Origin: Planctomycetaceae bacterium
GTDB taxonomy: Bacteria > Planctomycetota > Planctomycetia > Pirellulales > Thermoguttaceae
Assembly (NCBI GenBank): GCA_012719125.1
Contig: JAAYAY010000151.1
Location: 1-36,059 of the forward strand
Length of the DNA stretch: 36,059 bases
Reading direction: 5' to 3'
Each line of letters opens with the position of its first letter. Within the stretch, counting starts at the first letter, position 1. Positions 22,136 through 30,214 of this stretch are shown here, one piece after another. Made by a program: the position numbers and the translations under genes. Under the pieces are notes generated by a model. It was not told where the DNA came from. It saw only the letters and a list, made by a program, of their open reading frames with translations, and did not search any database.

Positions 22136-24883
22136 ATGACCACCGCATTTCGCACCTCCCTGATTGCCGCCATCTGTCTGGCCGCCGCCCCGAATCCCGC
22201 CTCCGCCGCACAACCCCAGCTCGTCCAACAGTGGACCTTTCAGCAGGATGGCCAGCTCCTCGGCTGGTCGGCCGGTGGGCATATCAAGAATGCCCGAGTC
22301 GAAAATGGCGCGCTCCGCGGCACCTCGGTCGACTGGGACCCGATCCTCCTCGGCCCCGTCTTCGAGATCGCCGCATCGCCCACCCAGTTCGTCGAAGTCC
22401 GCATGCGCTGCCAACGCACCGGCCAGGCGGAACTGTTCTGGACCGAAACCCTCGAAGGTCAGTATGGCGGGTTCAGCCCCCAGAAGCACGCGGCCTTCTC
22501 CGCGGTCGGCGGCGACGAGTTCCGCGACTACCGCATCTACCCCTTCTGGCACGCCAAGAAGAAGGTGATTCGACTGCGACTGGACATGCCGCCCGACGGC
22601 GACTTCGCCGTTCAGTCTATCCGCATCCTCGATGCCGCTGAACAGAGCCGCACGTCCGTGACTGCTTGGACAACGGCCGAAATGCTCGCCAGTTGGCGCC
22701 CCATGCAACAAGTCGCACCCGTCGAGACGTCAACCGGTCAGCTCCAGTTCCAAGCCGACGGCAACCGACCGATCCTGCTCAGCCCATTGCTCCAGTTTGA
22801 CGGCCCGAAGCAACCGATCGTGGCAGTGCGGATGGCCGTTTCGGCCGGATCGCTGGGCCGCGTCTATGCCGTCAATCGCAACCAGGTCGGCTGGGAAGAC
22901 CTCACCTTCCCCCTCAAGCCCGACGGGCGGATGCACACCTACAACATCGATATGGGCGGGCTTCAGCGTTGGCAAGGCGAAGTGATCCTCGTCGCCTTGC
23001 AGCCGACCGACACGCCCGGCGCCAACGTTGCCGTCGAATCGATCGAGATTGCCGACGACGTCCGCGGACCGGCCGAACTCGAAATCGACTACTTCGGCAA
23101 AGCCGAGGGCGTCAATCGCGTGGGGAAACCGGCGCGGATTGTGTGCACCGTGCGCAATTCGGGTGGCGCACTCGCAGAGGCCGCCTTGGCCCGCCTCGAA
23201 GTGCCCGAAGGCGTCAAGGTGCTTGGCGCGGCTCAGCAGACCTTTGAACCCATTTCCCTCTATCTGCCCAAGACAGTCACCTGGCAGGTCCGGGCCGACC
23301 GCCCCGGCCCCACGGCGCTGAAGGTCCGGATCGAACTGGCCGGCCACCAGCCCGTTGCTGCCGAAGCCGGCATCGAATTCACGCTGGCACCGCAAGTCGA
23401 AGCAACCGGCTACGTACCCGAACCGCAGCCCGTGCGGGGTGACATCGACGTTGGTGCGTTCTACTTCCCCGGTTGGGACACCACCGCCCGCTGGGCGCCG
23501 ATCCTCGACTTCCCCATGCGGCGACCGGTCCTCGGCTGGTACGACGAAGCCAACCCCGAGTGCGCCGACTGGCAGATCAAGTGGGCTGTCGAACACGGAG
23601 TGACCTTCTTCATGGTCGATTGGTACTGGTCGCAGGGCAACCGGCAACTGGAGCACTGGCTCCATAAGGCCTACGCCAACGCCCGCTACAAGAGCCACTT
23701 GAAGTGGGCCGTCATGTGGGCCAACCACAACCGGCCGGGCACCCATTCCCTCGAAGACTGGCGGCAAGTGACCCAGTACTGGATCGACCACTACCTCAAG
23801 ACCGACGAGTACTACCGCATCGACGGCCGCCCCGCCGTTTTCATCTGGTCGCCCCAGAACATCCGCAACGACCTCGGCGGCAGCGACCAGGCAGAAGAGC
23901 TCTATGCCCTGTCGCAGAAGATGGCCCGCGACGCCGGACTGCCGGGAATCTACTTCGTCGCCATGAGCAGCCACACCAATGCCGGCAACTGCCGCGAACT
24001 GAAGTCCGAAGGCTACGAGGCCTTCACCTCCTATCACGGCTTCCAACTGGCCGAGCATGAACTGGGCACGCAGTACTTCTCCTTCGAAGACGTCGTACGC
24101 ACCAGCCCGCAGGTCTGGAAGGACTGCGACGAACGGGCTTCGGGCCTCGAGTACTTTCCCATCGTCGATACGGGCTGGTCCTCCGAGCCCTGGCACCGCA
24201 GCAGCGCCCGGGTGATCCACAGCCGCACGCCCGAGCGTTTCGGCCGCCTCTGGCAGGCGGCACGCGACTATGCGGAACGGACGGGCAAGAAAATCGTTTG
24301 CCTCGGCCCCTGGAACGAATGGGGCGAGGGCAGCTATATCGAACCCTATGCAGAATACGGCTTCGGCGATCTCGACGCCGTGCGAACCGTCTTCTGCCCG
24401 CCGGGCAAGTACCCGCCGAACCTGATCCCCGCCGACGTCGGCCTCGGCCCCTACGATCTCGAGTTTGCTCCGGAAAAGACAAGCTGGGAATTCGACAGCG
24501 AGGAAGACGCCAAGGCCTGGACGCCTAGCGGAGCGGTCCAGACTTTGCTTGCCGGCGGCGCGTTGACCGGTCACACGACGGGTGCCGATCCGATCCTCAG
24601 CGGCCCCTCCGTCCGCATCGATACAAAGCAGATCCACCGGCTCGCAGTCCGCATGCGCAGCAGCCGTGAGACCCAGGCCCAACTCTACTGGGGAACGACC
24701 ATGCTTCGGCCCAGCGAAACGACGACGGTGCGTTTCCAGGTGCCGGGCGACGACCAATGGCACGAATACCGATTCGATCTGCGGGAATACCCCGCCTGGC
24801 GCGGCGTGGTCGTCTCGTTGCGGTTCGATCCCGCCGGTCATCCCGACACCGATTTCGCCGTCGATTACCTGCGATTGGAGTGA
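22136..24883 (+). CDS. Secreted GH99/WbsX-like protein with three beta-sandwich modules, 915 aa
   Basis: A Sec signal (1 to about 25) is followed by two similar beta-sandwich modules (about 28-170 and 180-310), a CARDB-like Ig domain (about 312-410), a GH99/WbsX-type barrel (about 437-765) and a third beta-sandwich copy (about 783-915). The barrel starts with Val-Gly-Ala-Phe-Tyr-Phe-Pro-Gly-Trp and includes Phe-Phe-Met-Val-Asp-Trp-Tyr-Trp and Pro-Trp-Asn-Glu-Trp-Gly-Glu-Gly, which are family landmarks. Known GH99 members are endo-alpha-mannosidases/mannanases, but the substrate here cannot be read. The modules share a Trp-x-Phe start and an Asp-Phe-Ala-Val-x-Tyr/Ser-x-x-Ile/Leu end. The start is uncertain because no Shine-Dalgarno precedes ATG 22136. 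Confidence 0.85.
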   Translation: MTTAFRTSLIAAICLAAAPNPASAAQPQLVQQWTFQQDGQLLGWSAGGHIKNARVENGALRGTSVDWDPILLGPVFEIAASPTQFVEVRMRCQRTGQAELFWTETLEGQYGGFSPQKHAAFSAVGGDEFRDYRIYPFWHAKKKVIRLRLDMPPDGDFAVQSIRILDAAEQSRTSVTAWTTAEMLASWRPMQQVAPVETSTGQLQFQADGNRPILLSPLLQFDGPKQPIVAVRMAVSAGSLGRVYAVNRNQVGWEDLTFPLKPDGRMHTYNIDMGGLQRWQGEVILVALQPTDTPGANVAVESIEIADDVRGPAELEIDYFGKAEGVNRVGKPARIVCTVRNSGGALAEAALARLEVPEGVKVLGAAQQTFEPISLYLPKTVTWQVRADRPGPTALKVRIELAGHQPVAAEAGIEFTLAPQVEATGYVPEPQPVRGDIDVGAFYFPGWDTTARWAPILDFPMRRPVLGWYDEANPECADWQIKWAVEHGVTFFMVDWYWSQGNRQLEHWLHKAYANARYKSHLKWAVMWANHNRPGTHSLEDWRQVTQYWIDHYLKTDEYYRIDGRPAVFIWSPQNIRNDLGGSDQAEELYALSQKMARDAGLPGIYFVAMSSHTNAGNCRELKSEGYEAFTSYHGFQLAEHELGTQYFSFEDVVRTSPQVWKDCDERASGLEYFPIVDTGWSSEPWHRSSARVIHSRTPERFGRLWQAARDYAERTGKKIVCLGPWNEWGEGSYIEPYAEYGFGDLDAVRTVFCPPGKYPPNLIPADVGLGPYDLEFAPEKTSWEFDSEEDAKAWTPSGAVQTLLAGGALTGHTTGADPILSGPSVRIDTKQIHRLAVRMRSSRETQAQLYWGTTMLRPSETTTVRFQVPGDDQWHEYRFDLREYPAWRGVVVSLRFDPAGHPDTDFAVDYLRLE

Positions 24884-24967
24884 AGGCCGTCGATCCTCAC
24901 GGCCGGTTTGGTCAAGTTGCGGGCGCGATTGAGGCGGTCGGCGCACGCGTTTTCGGTTACGCTTGCC

Positions 24968-25273
24968 TCATACCTGCAGGTCGTCGGGTCCAATGAGCCG
25001 AGCCGCGTGCAGAACCCGAAGTAAACGAATGTCGGCGCCTACAATATCGTAGAAGAGCAGATAGTTCTTATGTACTATCCAGCGCCGAGTCTCCGGGCGA
25101 AGATAGTCCACCACTTCGCCTATCTGTGGCCGAGCGACGAGTAACTGGAGAGCGTCGTCGATCTCGTCAATCAACCCATCGGCGGCCGCGGGATGCTGAT
25201 TCTCGATCGCGATGCAATCCCAGATAGCGTCAATGTCGCGGAGAGCCGACGCTGTATGAAGAATCCGGCCCAT
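24968..25273 (-). CDS. RelE/ParE-type toxin, 101 aa
   Basis: The protein has the compact RelE/ParE layout: an N-terminal strand, two helices with Asp-Ile-Asp-Ala-Ile-Trp-Asp and a long Leu-Ile-Asp-Glu-Ile-Asp-Asp-Ala-Leu helix, then Leu-x-x-Arg-Pro-Gln-Ile-Gly, Arg-Trp-Ile-Val-x-Lys-Asn-Tyr-Leu-Leu-Phe-Tyr, and a final Ile-Arg-Leu-Leu-Arg-Val-Leu-His-Ala-Ala-Arg. This is the ParE-like pattern, gyrase poisons in characterised cases. Length and motifs look intact. Its ATG shares one base with the stop of the upstream antitoxin-like gene (TGATG), so the two are translationally coupled. In-frame start 25339 is rejected because it would overlap that gene by 66 bases with an Arg-rich tail. Confidence 0.85.
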   Translation of the reverse strand: MGRILHTASALRDIDAIWDCIAIENQHPAAADGLIDEIDDALQLLVARPQIGEVVDYLRPETRRWIVHKNYLLFYDIVGADIRLLRVLHAARLIGPDDLQV

Positions 25274-25545
25274 CAGTCGTCGTTCGTTTGAGCTTGCAGA
25301 CGGGCACGCCCGCGTTGTTTGACGCCTTCGGCGTCCCATAGAGCCACATCACCGTTCGCAATATCTGCATCCGCTTCAGCAAGCTTCTTCCGGATACGCT
25401 CGTCAACCTTGGCCTGGAGATCAACGACGTCGCTTAAGCGAACGACGAACACAGGCTCGCCCAGCAAATCACCGTCAAATTGGATCGGACCAACCGGATG
25501 TCGGCGGAGAGCATCTTGGATTTCAGGCGTAATCTTAAGGTTCAT
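25273..25545 (-). CDS. Antitoxin-like partner of the ParE-type toxin, 90 aa
   Basis: It is a small acidic protein starting Met-Asn-Leu-Lys-Ile-Thr-Pro-Glu-Ile-Gln-Asp-Ala-Leu. A strand-rich middle follows (Gly-Glu-Pro-Val-Phe-Val-Val-Arg), then a long helix ending Ala-Asp-Ile-Ala-Asn-Gly-Asp-Val-Ala-Leu-Trp-Asp-Ala-Glu-Gly-Val-Lys. The C-terminal Asp-Ile-Ala-x-Gly-x-Val-x-x-Trp-Asp segment is of the type seen in antitoxins for ParE-like toxins. The N-terminal half has no ribbon-helix-helix, so it is not a classical ParD. A TAGAAT hexamer lies only 6 bases before the ATG, hinting at a leaderless transcript with no usable Shine-Dalgarno. Coupling to the toxin is by a one-base overlap. Confidence 0.75.
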   Translation of the reverse strand: MNLKITPEIQDALRRHPVGPIQFDGDLLGEPVFVVRLSDVVDLQAKVDERIRKKLAEADADIANGDVALWDAEGVKQRGRARLQAQTNDD

Positions 25546-25662
25546 CCCTTTATTCTAGGAGAAATCCGGCCTGCAAGAAAGAGGTTTGTCCGAGAAATCC
25601 GCAGAGGCCCACTCCGCCCGACTGGACTTCGCTGCACGGGTGGACTCAAATAGCCGAAGTTG

Positions 25663-25745
25663 CCCCCCCAAAGCAGGGCAGACCCGCAATCCAACCTTCA
25701 CAACATGCGTGGCGCGTGCCTGCAAATCCAGAACCAAGACTCTAC
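25663..25745. repeat. Direct repeat, copy 1 (intergenic)
   Basis: About 80 bases beginning CCCCCAAAGC match the copy at 25867-25950, which lies inside the next gene. The first 39 aligned bases differ at 4 positions; the rest is more diverged but still alignable with one gap. Confidence 0.75.
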
Positions 25746-25780
25746 GAGATCGCCACTCTGACAGATTGGGAGATGAACCG

Positions 25781-27247
25781 ATGAAGAACAGTCTCTCTGT
25801 GATTGGAGCGTTGATGCTTATCATACTTGCATCAATTCCCAGGGCATCACAATCAGCGGACACCCAGCCCCCAAAGCGGGGCAAGCCCGCAACCCAACCT
25901 TCACAAACATGCGCGCACCATGCGCACAAGTCCAGCACAAAGACACTAAGAATCGCCGCCTTCGAGGCCGATGTCACGCCGCCGATCGGAAGCGTCCTCT
26001 GCCACGGAAACGTCTCCCCTGCTAAGGAGATCGTCGACCCGCTGTCGGCCCGCGGTATCGTCCTGCTCGGCTCCGGAGAGCCGATCGTCCTCTGTGCCGT
26101 CGATTGGGTCGCCATCAGCAACAAGGCCCATGACGTCTTCCGCGAACGGTTGGCCGAAGCCGCCGGCACCTCACCCGACCGGGTCGCCGTCCACACCGTC
26201 CACCAGCACGACACGCCCGGCGTCGACCTCTCGACCGAAGAGATCCTCGTCCAGCACGATCTGAGCGGCGCCATGTTCGATCCCGACGTCTGCCGTCAAG
26301 CGATCGAACGAACCGCGGCCGCCGTCAAGGACAGCCTGAAGAAGGCCGTTGCCGTCACGCACGTTGGCTACGGCAAGGGACGCGTCGAGAAGGTCGCGTC
26401 GAATCGGCGCATTCTCAACGACGAGGGCAAGTGCGTGATGACGCGGATGAGCAGTTGCCGCAACGAAGCCGCCCGGGCTGCCCCCGAAGGTCTCATCGAT
26501 CCCGACGTCCGCCTGGTCAGCTTCTGGGCCGGCGATCGGCCGGTGGCGTCGCTCACCTACTACGCCTGCCATCCCCAGAGCTATTACGGCAAGGGCGGCG
26601 TGAGCTACGACTTCATGGGCATGGCACGCACCGCCCGCCAACAGGCGGTTCCCGCGGCACTGCACGTTCACTTCGACGGCGCCGGCGGCAACATCGCCGC
26701 CGGCAAATACAACGACGGCTCTCCCGAGAACCGCCCTGTCCTTGCCGCCCGGCTCGCCAAGGGAATGGAGGAAGCCTGGAACACCCAGAAGAAGGCTCCA
26801 ATCGGCGTGGGCGACGTGGCTTGGGCCGTTCAGCCCGTGCAGCTTCCCGTGCGCGAGACGCTCACCGAGAACGACATTCTCAAGAGGCTCACCGACCAGT
26901 CGCTCGACAGGAAGAAACGCGTCTTCGCCGCCCGGGATCTGGCCTGGTTGCACCGCATGACCTCGGGGCACCAGATCCCCTTGGCCTGCCTGCGTGTGGG
27001 GCCGGTGAGTGTCCTCCACATGCCGGGTGAGTTGTGCGTCGAGTACCAGTTGGCGGCCCAGAAGATGTGCCCCGGCCAGTTCGTCGCCATGGCGGCCTAC
27101 GGCGACGACGGGCCCGGCTATATCTGCACCGAAATCGCCTACCGCCAGGGCGGCTATGAAACGACCCACGTCTCCCGCGTAGCCCCCGGCGTCGAACAAG
27201 TACTGACCGCCACGATGCAGCAACTACTCGAAGCAACACGGCAGTGA
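25781..27247 (+). CDS. Secreted ceramidase-like protein, 488 aa
   Basis: GGAG 8 bases before ATG 25781 and a Sec signal (about 1-25) fix the start. Residues about 30-56 come from an 83-base repeat also present upstream, so this stretch is probably an insertion between signal and domain. The domain begins Ile-Ala-Ala-Phe-Glu-Ala-Asp-Val-Thr-Pro-Pro-Ile-Gly, the standard opening of the neutral/alkaline non-lysosomal ceramidase N-terminal fold. A likely metal site is His138-x-x-His141-x-His143, with a Cys-His-Pro-Gln segment near 265. Many planctomycete members of this fold are not proven ceramidases, so a hydrolase is all that can be claimed. The stop overlaps a GTG (GTGA) in frame with the next gene. 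Confidence 0.82.
   Translation: MKNSLSVIGALMLIILASIPRASQSADTQPPKRGKPATQPSQTCAHHAHKSSTKTLRIAAFEADVTPPIGSVLCHGNVSPAKEIVDPLSARGIVLLGSGEPIVLCAVDWVAISNKAHDVFRERLAEAAGTSPDRVAVHTVHQHDTPGVDLSTEEILVQHDLSGAMFDPDVCRQAIERTAAAVKDSLKKAVAVTHVGYGKGRVEKVASNRRILNDEGKCVMTRMSSCRNEAARAAPEGLIDPDVRLVSFWAGDRPVASLTYYACHPQSYYGKGGVSYDFMGMARTARQQAVPAALHVHFDGAGGNIAAGKYNDGSPENRPVLAARLAKGMEEAWNTQKKAPIGVGDVAWAVQPVQLPVRETLTENDILKRLTDQSLDRKKRVFAARDLAWLHRMTSGHQIPLACLRVGPVSVLHMPGELCVEYQLAAQKMCPGQFVAMAAYGDDGPGYICTEIAYRQGGYETTHVSRVAPGVEQVLTATMQQLLEATRQ
25867..25950. repeat. Direct repeat, copy 2 (inside the ceramidase-like gene)
   Basis: This is the matching copy of 25663-25745, read in frame as part of residues about 30-56 of the 25781 gene. 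It contains a GCGGG-GCAAG-CCCGC hairpin that the intergenic copy has partly lost. The two copies are 204 bases apart in register. Confidence 0.75.
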
Positions 27248-27285
27248 GACGCGATGACTGGGATCAAGAGCCGAATCCGACTACA

Positions 27286-28956
27286 ATGAGTATCTGTTAT
27301 CCCTCCAGAAAGGTAGGTATCGGCGGAGAAGGGGGATTGGCCAAGAACACGTTTTCGGATGAAGTCAGCCACTTGGAAACCAACGGCCGTCTCGATCACT
27401 CGGTGGAATCGTCAACTTGCAGGGGCAGCGGCTGGTTCGATCTCTGCATGCTGGCGCTGATCTGTGCGCTGTTCCTGACGTTTCGTGTGCCCCTGATGGT
27501 CCGCCAGGCGGGTGGGATGGACGAAGGCGATTTCTCCGTTCCCGGCTGCACGATTCTCCAGGAGGGAATCCCGCGAATTCCCTATGTCCCGTCGCGGAAC
27601 GTGGACGGCTTCTTCTATCGTGTAGACGAGATCTTTCTTCTTCTGCCGCCCTTGTACTACTATTGGCAGGCCCTCTTCTATAGCGTGTTGCCGCCCGGCT
27701 ACGGCACGGCCAGACTGGCCTCCGGCACGGCCGCAATCATCGCCGTCGTTCTCATCTACGTACTCGGCCGGCAACTGACCGGCAACCGCGCCGCCGCTCT
27801 TTGGGGTGCCGGGCTCTATTCCCTTTCGCGAGTCTGCTTCTTCCCCGCCCTGGCGGCACGGCCCGACATGCTCTGCGGGATGCTCGGTCTGGCAGCCGTG
27901 GCGGCCTGGCTCCGCTGGCGCCAGGGCGGACGAATCGGCTGGCTCATCGCCGCATCGGCTCTCCTCGGCCTTGGCGGCCTCACCCATCCCCTCGCCATCA
28001 CCTACGCCATCCCGATCGGAATCTGGGCCCTCCTGGTTCCCGATCGTCCCTTGCGCCGCCTCGGTTACGTCTCCATCCTGATCGGCGGTGCAGTTCTCGT
28101 CTTCTCCCTTTGGCTTGTTCTGATTATCCCCCATTACGACGTCTTTCGATTGCAGTTCTTCAACAACGTCCTGGACCGTTCCGGACCGGGACTTCTCGAT
28201 CGCTTCATATTCCCCTGGGAATCCATCCGCTGGCAGACCCGCCAGATCCTCGAACATGCCGGACCGATCCAGACCACGCTGATGTTCGGCTCCCTGCTGG
28301 CGACAACTGTCATGGCCATACGGAGCAGGAACCCTGGCGTTCTCAAGCTGGTTGCCCTGGCCTGGTCGAGCGTTTACCTGCTCGTCGTGTTCGAAGGCGT
28401 CCATCCCACCAAGGGCTATTGGTGCTATCCGGGCGCGTGGCTGTTTCTCTGTGCCGGATGGTGTGTCGCGTCGATCGGCTCCGCATGGCACAATCTCTGC
28501 GCCCGGGCGAAGGTGCCGCTCCTCGCCTCACGTGCCGTCGCGGGGACCGCCGCCGCGGGCGTGCTGCTGCTCATGCTGCCCGGCTCGGGCATCCAGGCCT
28601 GGATCGCCCACGTCCAGCACTGGGACGACCCCTCCTACGACGCCCGAAAGTTCACCAGGTTACTCCTCGACGAAGTCCCCGCCGACGCCCGGGTTGTGGT
28701 CGACGGCGCCTATGTGCTACCGTTCTATCTGGATCGTCGAACGGTTATCCTGGCCGGAAGCTACGACCTGCGCGTGCCCGACGACTACCTGCCCTACGAT
28801 TACTTCGTCGCCGGCCGCGAGTCGATCGCCAAGGGATTCCCCGAGAAACTGGGCGGCCGTTTCGTCAAGAGTCTCGGCAACCGAGACGACCTGTTTTCGT
28901 GTTATGCAGAACTGTATGTATCGGAACGTGTTGGTAGACCAGAGCTGACGCTGTAA
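27286..28956 (+). CDS. GT39-family (ArnT/PMT-like) membrane glycosyltransferase, 556 aa
   Basis: A hydrophilic N-terminus of about 50 residues is followed by roughly ten transmembrane helices and a C-terminal exported domain of about 110 residues. The first extracytoplasmic loop carries Met-Asp-Glu-Gly-Asp-Phe (near 77-82), the acidic catalytic position of GT-C enzymes, and a downstream Pro-Pro-Leu-Tyr-Tyr-Tyr segment. Such enzymes transfer a sugar from a polyprenyl-phosphate carrier to an acceptor outside the membrane. The three genes downstream fit the supply of that donor. The start is uncertain: GTG 27244 overlaps the previous stop (GTGA), ATG 27286 has no strong Shine-Dalgarno, and a TTG at about 27337 has GGAG 8 bases upstream. 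Confidence 0.85.
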   Translation: MSICYPSRKVGIGGEGGLAKNTFSDEVSHLETNGRLDHSVESSTCRGSGWFDLCMLALICALFLTFRVPLMVRQAGGMDEGDFSVPGCTILQEGIPRIPYVPSRNVDGFFYRVDEIFLLLPPLYYYWQALFYSVLPPGYGTARLASGTAAIIAVVLIYVLGRQLTGNRAAALWGAGLYSLSRVCFFPALAARPDMLCGMLGLAAVAAWLRWRQGGRIGWLIAASALLGLGGLTHPLAITYAIPIGIWALLVPDRPLRRLGYVSILIGGAVLVFSLWLVLIIPHYDVFRLQFFNNVLDRSGPGLLDRFIFPWESIRWQTRQILEHAGPIQTTLMFGSLLATTVMAIRSRNPGVLKLVALAWSSVYLLVVFEGVHPTKGYWCYPGAWLFLCAGWCVASIGSAWHNLCARAKVPLLASRAVAGTAAAGVLLLMLPGSGIQAWIAHVQHWDDPSYDARKFTRLLLDEVPADARVVVDGAYVLPFYLDRRTVILAGSYDLRVPDDYLPYDYFVAGRESIAKGFPEKLGGRFVKSLGNRDDLFSCYAELYVSERVGRPELTL

Positions 28957-29002
28957 CCAAACGCGAAAAGACCCCGCGCGGCCAGGAGTTGAAGGTACTG
29001 CC

Positions 29003-30214
29003 GTGAATCCCACACAACCACCAGAAAACGAACTCACTCGCGTCGCCATCATCGGCGGCGGAGGCCACGTGGGGCTGCCGTTCGGCCTCGTCCTGGCCGA
29101 CTCCGGCTTCCACGTGACGCTGATCGACGTCAACCAGGAGCGCTTGCAGACGATCGAAGCGGGACAGATGCCTTTCCTGGAGCGAGGAGCCGACGCCTTG
29201 CTCCAGCGGGGACTGCAGAACGGGCGTCTGCGAATGCAATCGTCGCTCGACGGACTGGCGGAACACCAGGTGGTCGTCGTCACTACCGGAACCCCGGTCG
29301 ACGAATACCTCGATCCCGACGTGCGATCCTTCGACCGCATGACCGAGTCGCTGTTGGCCCAAATGGGCGAAGGCCAACTGCTCATCATCCGCAGCACGGT
29401 CTTCCCCGGCGTCACCGAACGCCTCGGCCGCCGAATCGACGAGCTTGGACGCGGGATTCTGCTGGCCTACTGTCCCGAACGCATTGCCCAGGGATACGCC
29501 GTCGAGGAACTTGTCCACCTGCCCCAACTGGTCGCAGGCGTCTCGCCCGAGGCGACCCGCCGGGCGACGGCACTGTTCCAACAACTGGGCGCCCGCGTGA
29601 TCGTGCTCGAGCCGGTCGAGGCCGAACTTGCCAAGCTGTTCACCAACGCCTATCGCTACATCAACTTCGCCATCTCCAACCAGTTCTACATGACGGCCGA
29701 ACGCTTCGGAGCCGATTTCGAACGGGTCCGGCATGCTGTCACCAAAGACTACGCCCGGATGGCCGGATTCTCTTCCGCCGGCCTCACCTGCGGGCCCTGC
29801 CTGCTCAAAGACACGATGCAGTTGGCGTCGTTCAATCACAACATGTTCGGACTCGGCCAGTCCGCCATGATGGTCAACGAAGGAATGCCCAGCTTTCTCG
29901 TCGAGCGGCTCAAAATGAACCACGACCTCACCGCGATGACGGTCGGAGTTCTCGGCATGGCCTTCAAGGGCAACTGCGACGATCCCCGCAGCTCGCTTTC
30001 CTACAAGCTGCGGAAAGTCTTGACCGTGGAATGTCGCCGCGTAATCTGTACGGACCCCTATATCTGCGACCCTTCGTTCCTCCCGCTGGACGAAGTCCTC
30101 CAGTCGGCTGATCTGCTGATCCTCGGGGCGTGCCACGACGAGTACAAGCGACTCCGTCCCAAACAACCCATCGTCGACGTCTTCGGATTTCTCGAAAAGG
30201 ATGTGCAATCATGA
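29003..30214 (+). CDS. UDP-sugar (UDP-glucose/UDP-ManNAc type) dehydrogenase, 403 aa
   Basis: The N-terminal Rossmann domain has Ile-Ile-Gly-Gly-Gly-Gly-His-Val-Gly-Leu-Pro, followed by an acidic residue for NAD ribose. The middle has Cys-Pro-Glu-Arg-Ile and the helix with Glu-Ala-Glu-Leu-Ala-Lys-Leu-Phe-Thr-Asn. The catalytic Cys lies in Cys-Gly-Pro-Cys-Leu-Leu-Lys-Asp, and the C-terminal Rossmann part has Val-Leu-Gly-Met-Ala-Phe-Lys. These features mark the family that oxidises a nucleotide sugar twice to the uronic acid. It resembles the WecC branch more than Ugd, but the substrate cannot be settled by eye. The GTG start has AAGG 7 bases upstream. The stop overlaps the next ATG (ATGA), so the two are coupled. 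Confidence 0.88.
   Translation: MNPTQPPENELTRVAIIGGGGHVGLPFGLVLADSGFHVTLIDVNQERLQTIEAGQMPFLERGADALLQRGLQNGRLRMQSSLDGLAEHQVVVVTTGTPVDEYLDPDVRSFDRMTESLLAQMGEGQLLIIRSTVFPGVTERLGRRIDELGRGILLAYCPERIAQGYAVEELVHLPQLVAGVSPEATRRATALFQQLGARVIVLEPVEAELAKLFTNAYRYINFAISNQFYMTAERFGADFERVRHAVTKDYARMAGFSSAGLTCGPCLLKDTMQLASFNHNMFGLGQSAMMVNEGMPSFLVERLKMNHDLTAMTVGVLGMAFKGNCDDPRSSLSYKLRKVLTVECRRVICTDPYICDPSFLPLDEVLQSADLLILGACHDEYKRLRPKQPIVDVFGFLEKDVQS

Noticed and set aside
24885-24904. Terminator or REP after the GH99-like gene
   Set aside because: A six-base-pair hairpin GGCCGT/ACGGCC exists, but it has no T-run and no correctly placed GTAG or GGAG foot.
22730-24946. A 738-codon open frame on the minus strand
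   Set aside because: It is antisense to the GH99-like gene, which has a signal peptide and clear motifs. The minus frame has none.
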